A stretch of DNA of 64,000 nt from Rubritalea squalenifaciens DSM 18772 (lineage in GTDB: Bacteria; Verrucomicrobiota; Verrucomicrobiia; Verrucomicrobiales; Akkermansiaceae). The DNA lies in contig NZ_FQYR01000002.1 in the NCBI RefSeq assembly GCF_900141815.1, positions 411,091-475,090 on the forward strand, in the 5' to 3' direction. Position numbers and translations under genes: made by a program. The notes beneath the pieces are model-generated. The model did not search any database, had not been told where the DNA came from, and was given only the letters and a program-made list of their open reading frames with translations. Below are positions 58,146 to 64,000 of the stretch, one piece after another; within the stretch, counting starts at the first letter, position 1; each line of letters begins with the position of its first letter.

Positions 58146-58631
58146 ATGAACATCAAACGTCTATTAATCACACTCATTTCTATTTTTCCTATGAATATTT
58201 CAGCTGTCGAATTTTTTGCTGAAGACAGCAAGGAAGCTAAAGCTCTTCTAGCAGCTGATTGGAAACCCGTCGAAGATCATTTTAAGAAGCCATCTTCTGC
58301 GATGCTTAAGAAGCTCTACAAAGATCCTAAGAAGATTTTGATGACAAGTTTTGAAATCGTCTCTAAAAAGATCAAGATACCAGAGGGCTTGCATGTCGCC
58401 GCATATGAGCCGATTAATAAGGAATCTGTTGATTTTTTCGAAGATCTTGAGAAGTATATTCAAATAGCTTATGATCCATTCGGTGGACGATATATAGTGG
58501 ATCCGACGAAGGACGACCCTGAGGTGTATCTCCATTATTACGATGTTGGACGTGATCCTGAATGGTTCCGTTCGACAGGCCTCCGACTCTCTGAATTTAT
58601 TGCTGCGAAGAAGATTGTCAGCAAAGAATAG
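58146..58631 (+). CDS. Cassette 12: secreted SUKH-like protein
   Basis: 161 residues, signal peptide (cleavage near ISAVEF). PSSAMLKKLYKDPKKILMTS, followed by FEIVSKKIKI, resembles a SUKH-type or related domain. A periplasmic SUKH would be unusual, so the call is tentative. ATG 7 bases after R'. Confidence 0.55.
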   Translation: MNIKRLLITLISIFPMNISAVEFFAEDSKEAKALLAADWKPVEDHFKKPSSAMLKKLYKDPKKILMTSFEIVSKKIKIPEGLHVAAYEPINKESVDFFEDLEKYIQIAYDPFGGRYIVDPTKDDPEVYLHYYDVGRDPEWFRSTGLRLSEFIAAKKIVSKE

Positions 58632-58636
58632 GCTGA

Positions 58637-58758
58637 TTCTAACAAGGCTCGGAACCTAACCCACTGACCCGCCGCGAGTCGAAATCTTTCAGATGAACAT
58701 CAATCTCAACCCACAGTCTACGCTCGCCCTATTTAGTGGGTGGCTTATGACGTTCGCC
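58637..58758 (+). other. attC site 12
   Basis: R'' TTCTAAC (58637-58643), R' GTTCGCC (58752-58758). 122 bp, main class; ATTCTAACAAGGCTCGG contains a second CCTAAC 15 bases further. Confidence 0.9.
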
Positions 58759-58766
58759 TCAAGAAA

Positions 58767-59138
58767 ATGCCTGATCTGATTATCCAACGCGACTCGGGAT
58801 ATGCTGACTCGCTCAGGGCCTATAAGCTAATTCTCGATGGAGCCGAGATCGGAACGATCAAAGGTGGGGAATCGAGATCGTATCACGTTGATCCCGGGAA
58901 GCATACGATTCAGGCAAAGATCGATTGGTGTTCTTCACCGCCTGAAGAATTCGTGGCCGATCACGAACCAATTGCATTCGAGGTCTTTAGTAAAGTGCGT
59001 GGCTTCAAATTTCTTGGCGCGGTTTTTGCCGCGTTCAATCCACAAGGATGGATCGGAATGAGAAAAGTAGACGCTACGCTCGGCGATACGATCCCAACAC
59101 AAATCAAAGGCGAACAAGGCGCGGCACCCAACCACTGA
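58767..59138 (+). CDS. Cassette 13: small beta-rich protein
   Basis: 123 residues from the ATG at 58767, soluble. LILDGAEIGTIKGGESRSYH and DPGKHTIQAKIDWCSS give a beta-sandwich pattern like PEGA or DUF2846. Tail GEQGAAPNH is attC-encoded. ATG 8 bases after R'. Confidence 0.7.
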   Translation: MPDLIIQRDSGYADSLRAYKLILDGAEIGTIKGGESRSYHVDPGKHTIQAKIDWCSSPPEEFVADHEPIAFEVFSKVRGFKFLGAVFAAFNPQGWIGMRKVDATLGDTIPTQIKGEQGAAPNH

Positions 59139-59233
59139 CCCGCCGCGAGTCGAAATATTTCAGATGAATATCAATCTCAACCCACAGTCAAAGCACGCCG
59201 CCCCGTCAGGGGTGAGTGCGCTATGACGTATGC
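59109..59233 (+). other. attC site 13
   Basis: R'' GGCGAAC (59109-59115), R' GTATGC (59228-59233; one T short of GTTATGC). 125 bp, main class. Confidence 0.88.
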
Positions 59234-59241
59234 TAAAGAAA

Positions 59242-59601
59242 ATGCGCCTCGCTTCCTACCTTCTTTTTTTGCTGCTATCCATTGGAATGTCTCCTGCTGA
59301 GGATGCAACCCATACGGAGAAGAGTAAAACAGTCTATTACGTTGCGATCAAAAAGGAGGATGGAATTTATCTGAAAGCATCGTGGCATAAAGACATCATA
59401 TTCGGACCATTTCAGCGATACAAAGAAGGTCACGATAGGTTTGTGAGATATCCCGAAGGTCGGAAAAAGGATTTTATGAATGCTCAGCAGATTTATTTTC
59501 ACTCTGAATCCGGTCGTTGGAGCTATTCGTACAATGGTGTGAAGATGAGATCTGTAGAAGTTAAACCTAATAATGTTCTAGTGCCGCTTAACAAGAAGTA
59601 G
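59242..59601 (+). CDS. Cassette 14: small secreted protein
   Basis: 119 residues from the ATG at 59242 (MRLASYL), since the ATG at 59230 lies in R'. Signal peptide (LLLLSIGMSPAEDA). The mature part is beta-rich (TVYYVAIKKEDGIYLKASWH). Family unknown. ATG 8 bases after R'. Confidence 0.7.
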   Translation: MRLASYLLFLLLSIGMSPAEDATHTEKSKTVYYVAIKKEDGIYLKASWHKDIIFGPFQRYKEGHDRFVRYPEGRKKDFMNAQQIYFHSESGRWSYSYNGVKMRSVEVKPNNVLVPLNKK

Positions 59602-59605
59602 CGTT

Positions 59606-59731
59606 GCATAACAAGAAGCGGCCCCCAACTCCTGACCCGCTCCGAGTCGAACTTTTTCAGAAGAATATAAACCTCAACCCACAGTCTACGCTCGCCCCTC
59701 GGTCAGGGGGTAGTGCGCTATGACGTTCGCC
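59606..59731 (+). other. attC site 14
   Basis: R'' GCATAAC (59606-59612), R' GTTCGCC (59725-59731). 126 bp. A second R''-like GCTTAACAAGAAG stands 20 bases upstream, a duplication. Confidence 0.9.
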
Positions 59732-59736
59732 CAAAA

Positions 59737-60087
59737 ATGAACACACTTCACATAGCGATCACAGCATGCCTACTAGTGCAATGCGCGTGCACTGCAGAAC
59801 CAGCCCCCCCCCAAGCGGCATCACCACGCTCAGAGCCTGTATATCCACAGCAAGCATCACACGAGCAGCGGTTCAGGAAGCCATTGCCTAACTCAGATGA
59901 TTTGCATTGGTTCCAGAACGCCAAAGGAATGAAGGTGCAAGAGGTCTTGGCGACATACGGCCAACCGAAGAGCAGGACGCCGATGAACAACGGCATAATG
60001 CGTTGGCACTACCCGTGGTTGGCAAGTGCTTACATTGATTTTAAGGATGGCACCGCAGTATCAGTGTTCTACACCGCTGGCTACTAA
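59737..60087 (+). CDS. Cassette 15: BamE/SmpA-like lipoprotein
   Basis: 116 residues from the ATG at 59737 (5 bases after R'), signal peptide with lipobox-like LVQCACTAEP. The domain WFQNAKGMKVQEVLATYGQP and YIDFKDGTAVSVFY follows the BamE/SmpA/OmlA fold, in which small lipoproteins assist or resist outer-membrane changes. Confidence 0.7.
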   Translation: MNTLHIAITACLLVQCACTAEPAPPQAASPRSEPVYPQQASHEQRFRKPLPNSDDLHWFQNAKGMKVQEVLATYGQPKSRTPMNNGIMRWHYPWLASAYIDFKDGTAVSVFYTAGY

Positions 60088-60098
60088 AGCATGACAAC

Positions 60099-60226
60099 GG
60101 CGAACAAGGCAGAGCACACCAACTCGCTACTCGTCCAGTGTCGACATTTTTTCAGATGAATATCCACCTCAACCCACAGTCGAAGCCTCGATATCGAGAA
60201 GGTGTGAGAGGACTTCGACGTTAGCC
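60099..60226 (+). other. attC site 15
   Basis: R'' GGCGAAC (60099-60105), R' GTTAGCC (60220-60226). 128 bp, main class. Confidence 0.92.
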
Positions 60227-60240
60227 TAAGAATCAGCCCA

Positions 60241-60615
60241 ATGAAGAAGCTACTCCCCAAGAACCAAGTGAAGCTCGGGAACCCGGATCACTTCAACGCA
60301 GCGAATGACCACAACCCATTGGTTCTTCCTGATTGCCCCGTATGCAAAGGATACGGTAAGCAGGATGTCTCCTCAGGGGGAGGTTCCGTATGGTCTCTTA
60401 TGGAATGCGCAGAGTGCAATGGAAAGGGATTCGTTGTTGGCGGCACTCCAGAACCTTACTTCACGAAGGGTAATACCGCGAAGGAAGTTCGCCGCAACTC
60501 CGCAGGGTGGATCAAATGCACGTTTTGTGGCAAAGCATTTAAAGATTACGACAGGAACGTATTCACTGGACTTCGCCACAAGTGCGGCCAAAAGCTAATT
60601 ATAATAGAAAACTGA
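60241..60615 (+). CDS. Cassette 16: DnaJ-like zinc-finger protein
   Basis: 124 residues with two CxxCxGxG-type knuckles (CPVCKGYG and CAECNGKG) and a third C2-H-C set (CTFCGKAF, HKCGQK). Like the zinc centre of DnaJ, but without J domain; it may bind zinc and unfolded protein or RNA. The ATG is 14 bases after R'. The TGA stop lies inside the next R'' (ACTGACAAGG). Confidence 0.75.
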   Translation: MKKLLPKNQVKLGNPDHFNAANDHNPLVLPDCPVCKGYGKQDVSSGGGSVWSLMECAECNGKGFVVGGTPEPYFTKGNTAKEVRRNSAGWIKCTFCGKAFKDYDRNVFTGLRHKCGQKLIIIEN

Positions 60616-60733
60616 CAAGGCGGCGATCCTAACATCTGCCCGCCGCGAGTTCTAGCCGACATGACCATTCAACCTACAACCCACAGTCAAAGCACGCCGC
60701 CCGGTCAGGGGTGAGTGCGCTATGACGTTATGC
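60610..60733 (+). other. attC site 16
   Basis: R'' AACTGAC (60610-60616), R' GTTATGC (60727-60733). 124 bp, with GCCCGCCGCGAG inside. Confidence 0.9.
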
Positions 60734-60739
60734 TAAGAA

Positions 60740-61375
60740 ATGAAAATCGCTACCATGCTTCTCCTCGCTCTGTGTACAAGCGCTCTTGGGCTGGAGCCAA
60801 CCAAACTGAAAGCAACTGCATCGAGAGTTGATGGTGAGAGTGATCAGTTTGCCTATCGTATCGATTACGAATCGGAACACCCCGCAAAGTTGGGAGTACG
60901 GAAGGGGCTTATTTTACAGCAGCGTATCGTCAAGTTTTACGATGGTGAGGTTCACGTAGGATCATATTTTTACTGGCAGGAGATTGGATCCCATCTCCCA
61001 TCAGCGATAATATCACAAGACCTGCTAGTAAAGCCTGCCAAGTTCACCGAAGTTCGGTTTGTAGACCGTTTCTATGACGTCAACTGGCGAGACGGTCGAT
61101 GGAGCGAAGAGGAGCTTGGGAAGTGGTTTACTCAGACTTGGCATCTCTTCAATTCATGCAATCTAAACAAGGATGACTATGGATACTACCTGTGTGCAAT
61201 AGAAGATGTCCCACGCATGGAAGGCTACCTCAAAGGATCAGGGTTTACTATATTTGCTGTCTTGGAGCACACCTTCACACTGCCCAATAAAGTCGTCCTC
61301 TATCAAAAAGCAGGAGCAGAACAAGCCGGTGCTGGGCAACCCGCTACCAGCCGCGAGTCGGAGATTGAACCCTGA
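60740..61375 (+). CDS. Cassette 17: secreted beta-rich protein
   Basis: 211 residues, signal peptide (LLLALCTSALGLEP). Domain of beta strands with YYLCAIEDVPRMEGYLKG. Tail AGAGQPATSRESEIEP is attC-encoded. ATG 6 bases after R'. No family. Confidence 0.7.
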   Translation: MKIATMLLLALCTSALGLEPTKLKATASRVDGESDQFAYRIDYESEHPAKLGVRKGLILQQRIVKFYDGEVHVGSYFYWQEIGSHLPSAIISQDLLVKPAKFTEVRFVDRFYDVNWRDGRWSEEELGKWFTQTWHLFNSCNLNKDDYGYYLCAIEDVPRMEGYLKGSGFTIFAVLEHTFTLPNKVVLYQKAGAEQAGAGQPATSRESEIEP

Positions 61376-61442
61376 TGAAAATCCTAGACCCTGAATCGGC
61401 GCGGCGCTCCCGGTAGCAGGTGCCACCACTCAAACGCTCGGC
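61316..61442 (+). other. attC site 17
   Basis: R'' GCAGAAC (61316-61322), R' GCTCGGC (61436-61442). 127 bp, main class. The R' box deviates (GCT for GTT). Confidence 0.88.
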
Positions 61443-61450
61443 TGAATAAA

Positions 61451-61849
61451 ATGACACGCATATACAAATATAATTGGAAACTGCTACTTGCGGCCACGCT
61501 CCTAGGTCTGTGTATGCTTTTTTATTTATCTGGTAGATTCGAGGATACTTTCTACCTCATTATATTCATTGTGATTTTTGCTTCTACATGGAGTGGCGCC
61601 TATGAAGTGACACTTTCTGAGGAAACCATAAAATTAGACCCTGTTCTCCCATCTAAGACCCCACAGGTGATTTACTTAGCCGATGTTGTCTCGTATAAAG
61701 AAGAGTGCATGGCTTTCACAAAACGCCCATGCAAGGGGACTATCATCTCCAGGCATGGCGAAAAAATGGTGATCAGGTCTAATGAGCTCGTTGATTTTAA
61801 AGAATTATCTCGTACGCTATCTGATTCCTACCCTCCTCCGTCCACGTAG
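61451..61849 (+). CDS. Cassette 18: membrane protein with PH-like domain
   Basis: 132 residues: two transmembrane segments (residues about 9-25 and 32-48), followed by a beta-rich domain (YEVTLSEETIKLDPVLPSKT, EKMVIRSNELVDFKELS) reminiscent of bacterial PH-type domains. ATG 8 bases after R'. Ends before its attC. Confidence 0.65.
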   Translation: MTRIYKYNWKLLLAATLLGLCMLFYLSGRFEDTFYLIIFIVIFASTWSGAYEVTLSEETIKLDPVLPSKTPQVIYLADVVSYKEECMAFTKRPCKGTIISRHGEKMVIRSNELVDFKELSRTLSDSYPPPST

Positions 61850-61863
61850 AGTAGATGGACCTT

Positions 61864-61992
61864 GCCTAACAAGCCGCGGCAGGATAACCGCTTCCCGCGC
61901 TTGAGATTTAGACACGACTTTGTATTTTGTGAGTAAGCACTTGCTTCGGAGCTGCCTGAACAGGCAGCGGCGGGTGCGCTTCAACGTTCGCT
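61864..61992 (+). other. attC site 18
   Basis: R'' GCCTAAC (61864-61870), R' GTTCGCT (61986-61992). 129 bp; inner GCTGCCTGAACAGGCAGC hairpin. Confidence 0.92.
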
Positions 61993-62000
61993 AAAAAATC

Positions 62001-62366
62001 ATGAATCCACCTATCATCATTGGGGCGCTAGCGCTGATAGTTGCTGTTTGTCATGAAGCCTCATGGTGGAAGCGCAGACACTGGAAGCGGTTACCAGGTA
62101 GAGTCGTCGATGTCATCAAGCAGACAAGGCGAAACAAAACTTCATACCACCCTGTCATTACTTACTCATCTGAAAAAGGTGATCGGCAATTCACGTCTAA
62201 ATATGGCGGTAACACTCACCCTAAGATCGGAGATGCTGTAGTGGTAATGGTATCACCTGACGGAGAATCAGAAGAGCACTATTCAATTTCGAATAGATGG
62301 TTCATTTCAGGTATTGCCTTTTGTATCGGCATAGTGCTTCTAGGTAAGGGTATTATAGAACTGTAG
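62001..62366 (+). CDS. Cassette 19: DUF3592-like membrane protein
   Basis: 121 residues: an N-terminal membrane segment, the soluble part GRVVDVIKQTRRNKTSYHPV, YSSEKGDRQFTSKYGGN and IGDAVVVMVSPDG, and a C-terminal membrane segment. This is the DUF3592 arrangement. ATG 8 bases after R'. Confidence 0.8.
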   Translation: MNPPIIIGALALIVAVCHEASWWKRRHWKRLPGRVVDVIKQTRRNKTSYHPVITYSSEKGDRQFTSKYGGNTHPKIGDAVVVMVSPDGESEEHYSISNRWFISGIAFCIGIVLLGKGIIEL

Positions 62367-62376
62367 ACATGAACTG

Positions 62377-62502
62377 AGCCAACAAGGCGCGGCACCTAAC
62401 TGATGACCCGCCGCGCGTTGAACTTTTTCAGATGAATATCAACCTCAACCCCGAAGTCAAAGTGCACCTCCGGTAGCGGATGTGTGGACTGCGACGTTAT
62501 GC
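62377..62502 (+). other. attC site 19
   Basis: R'' AGCCAAC (62377-62383), R' GTTATGC (62496-62502). 126 bp, main class. Confidence 0.92.
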
Positions 62503-62511
62503 CAAGAAATC

Positions 62512-62901
62512 ATGCCTGAGATCCTTACACGATACGGACACTCTGAGTCGACTGACGATCCAAACAACGAATGGGTGACCCGCAAGTTGCTTGCCGAACT
62601 CCGGACTGAGCAATTCGAGACGCCAGACGATGAACACACCCAAGTTTCGGTCTCGAACGAGCACTGGTCAGTAACTGCGCAAGTCAGCGGTTTGATCACA
62701 TTCGACAATATGGATCTTCTGGAGGGCGAGCCGTCCGAGTTGCCGGAGACGATGTATCTCCGCGATATTTCGGATTCAGAATTGATCGAGATCTGGCAGG
62801 CCGTGATTCGCGTGGATCAAAAGGCACTGATGGCGCATCCATGGAAGGATTTTGATGATCTTCCCCCCTGCGAGCGTGATTTCTACCGAAACGGGGCCTA
62901 A
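62512..62901 (+). CDS. Cassette 20: acidic hypothetical protein
   Basis: 129 residues from the ATG at 62512 (9 bases after R'). Soluble, strongly acidic, alpha/beta. MYLRDISDSELIEIWQAVIR is the most recognisable phrase. Likely immunity-type by size and charge. The TAA stop lies in R'' (GCCTAAC). Confidence 0.65.
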   Translation: MPEILTRYGHSESTDDPNNEWVTRKLLAELRTEQFETPDDEHTQVSVSNEHWSVTAQVSGLITFDNMDLLEGEPSELPETMYLRDISDSELIEIWQAVIRVDQKALMAHPWKDFDDLPPCERDFYRNGA

Positions 62902-63021
62902 CAAGCCGACCCTCCTAATGCCTGACCCGCCTCCAGTTCCATCTGCCATGACCATTCAACCATCAACCCAGGAGTCGAAGTCCGCGCCCGGTCAGGTGTA
63001 GGGATGGCTTTGACGTTTGCC
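62896..63021 (+). other. attC site 20
   Basis: R'' GCCTAAC (62896-62902), R' GTTTGCC (63015-63021). 126 bp, with CCTGACCC / GGTCAGG arms. Confidence 0.92.
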
Positions 63022-63033
63022 TTAGAAAATACC

Positions 63034-63378
63034 ATGATCTTGAAACGCATGCGTTTACCCATTCTTCTCTTGTGTACGGTCGCACTCAGTTCCTGTGGAT
63101 ACCAGTACGAGACGCAAGAAGTTCGGCTGAGTCGCGGTGAAATGTTTAAGGGCCGCAAACTGACTAAAGTGACCGAGCTGGGAGTTCACTTAGCCAGGCC
63201 TCCATACGGATCGACTTTCTTCTCCTCCACCGGCGGGCGCAAACACATGAATCATTCCCACTCTTTGGGGAACAACACCCATATGAGGATAATCAGTCTT
63301 TTCCCGGATGAGCAGCAAGCGTTACTGGAGTTTTCCTGGCTTGATTCTGTTGGGATCTTTACGATGCCTGCCTTCTGA
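63034..63378 (+). CDS. Cassette 21: small lipoprotein
   Basis: 114 residues from the ATG at 63034 (12 bases after R'). Lipobox ALSSCG. The mature part has a His/Asn-rich centre (HMNHSHSLGNNTHM) that could bind metal. Unknown family. Confidence 0.7.
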   Translation: MILKRMRLPILLLCTVALSSCGYQYETQEVRLSRGEMFKGRKLTKVTELGVHLARPPYGSTFFSSTGGRKHMNHSHSLGNNTHMRIISLFPDEQQALLEFSWLDSVGIFTMPAF

Positions 63379-63408
63379 ACGCCGATTGATTGCCCATGGA
63401 AGCAAGCA

Positions 63409-63537
63409 GGCTAACAAGACGTGCATGATAACACCCACTAGCCCCTTTGCTTTTTATGCTCACACCTGATTTCAACCCTAATAAATCGATCAGCCTTGGC
63501 TCCCGCTAGTGGGTGCGCCATTACTTGACCGTTAGGC
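63409..63537 (+). other. attC site 21
   Basis: R'' GGCTAAC (63409-63415), R' GTTAGGC (63531-63537). 129 bp. Confidence 0.9.
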
Positions 63538-63554
63538 TGAAACTATTCCCATCT

Positions 63555-63761
63555 ATGTTCTATATCGCATTAGGAGCTTGGTTGGCTGGCGTCGTCGTCA
63601 GCTGGATCAACCACAACAGAAAACTACCGATAAGCATTTTTGCTGTAGGCTCACTCGTGCTGGCTCTGCAATTCACCGTTGGGCTGGGCTTTCTATCAGT
63701 CGCAGTGTTGGCTATTTTAGCAGCGATCATATGGATCGCAAACAAGCTCGACATGGCATAG
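63555..63761 (+). CDS. Cassette 22: small multi-pass membrane protein
   Basis: 68 residues from the ATG at 63555 (17 bases after R'), with two or three hydrophobic segments (MFYIALGAWLAGVVVSW, ISIFAVGSLVLALQF, LSVAVLAILAAIIWIA). Could be a hypothetical membrane protein or a small toxin of the holin type; not assignable. Confidence 0.65.
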   Translation: MFYIALGAWLAGVVVSWINHNRKLPISIFAVGSLVLALQFTVGLGFLSVAVLAILAAIIWIANKLDMA

Positions 63762-63827
63762 CTCCAAGAGATTATGATGGAGGTAACCGTGGCTGCTAAA
63801 CGCGATGAAGGCTACCAAAAACGACAA

Positions 63828-63950
63828 GTCTAACAAGATGCGGCGCCCGGCTGATGACTCGCCGCGAGTCGAATCTTCCCATGATGAGAACCTCAACCCA
63901 CAGTCAATGCGTGGTTGCCGTCAGGCGGCTGGTGTGCTAGGACGTTAGGC
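63828..63950 (+). other. attC site 22
   Basis: R'' GTCTAAC (63828-63834), R' GTTAGGC (63944-63950). 123 bp, main class. The array continues beyond the window; an ATG at 63958 opens only 10 codons, so the gene of the next cassette is not determined. Confidence 0.92.
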
Positions 63951-64000
63951 TAAGAAAATGAATAAGCAGCCTCTACCCATCATGCAATGAGCTTCTCCAA

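Noticed and set aside
51705-63950. attC sites as ordinary terminators or REP sequences
   Set aside because: R'' and R' boxes are in constant order, distance to the next start codon is fixed, and each site follows exactly one gene. This fits an integron better than any terminator family.

Overview
The window looks like an accessory region of a chromosome from a Verrucomicrobiota-like bacterium. This is an inference, with moderate confidence. It rests on two PEP-CTERM proteins ending in VPEP, a membrane segment and an arginine tail, each divergent from a GntR-HTH/LacI-type-sensor hybrid regulator; on many small secreted proteins and lipoproteins of unknown function; and on very dense interspersed palindromic repeats. 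No rRNA, tRNA, CRISPR array or integron integrase was found.

Layout. (1) 1-16.2 kb: about 18 short genes, mostly on the minus strand, encoding secreted, lipoprotein or membrane proteins of unknown function, plus one outer-membrane beta-barrel gene with a clear terminator (3.8-4.5 kb) and a 363-residue secreted helical protein (6.5-7.6 kb). They lie between long non-coding mosaics of short repeat modules. (2) 16.2-21.6 kb: two successive units with the same order: repeat module B, an 8-bp tandem repeat, a minus-strand regulator, and a plus-strand PEP-CTERM gene. (3) 21.9-28.3 kb: small membrane proteins, including one carrying a lipoyl-attachment domain, a zinc-binding TFIIB-like protein and a GYF_2-like protein. 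(4) 28.8-35.4 kb: a phage DNA-packaging module (small and large terminase, portal, Bbp19-like protein, probable scaffold). It stops before any capsid gene and ends in a 7-bp tandem repeat.

(5) 35.7-51.7 kb: about ten copies of a repeat element with termini close to CATAATAAAAGGACA / TGTCCTTTTATTATG alternate with single small genes or short gene groups. The inserts include a 5'-truncated Rhs toxin (39.1-44.9 kb) with a nuclease-like tip and candidate immunity genes, fragments of IS30 and IS110 transposases, a REP-associated Y1 transposase, and a CdiI-like immunity gene. The pattern resembles a cassette array, but the borders are not attC sites.

(6) 51.7-64.0 kb: a true integron gene-cassette array. 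It has 22 complete attC sites plus one truncated site at the left edge, one short plus-strand gene per cassette, and start codons 5-17 bases after the attC R' box. It runs off the right end of the window. Several cassette genes read into attC and share an attC-encoded C-terminal tail (EQGAAPKP-type). Recognisable cassette products are immunity-like (SUKH/SMI1, Imm63), DUF2314, DUF6882, DUF3592 and BamE/SmpA-like proteins and lipoproteins.

Taken together, the right half looks like a reservoir of inter-bacterial conflict genes: one Rhs toxin plus many immunity-like genes, assembled by two different cassette-type mechanisms. The left half is a landscape of modular palindromic repeats.
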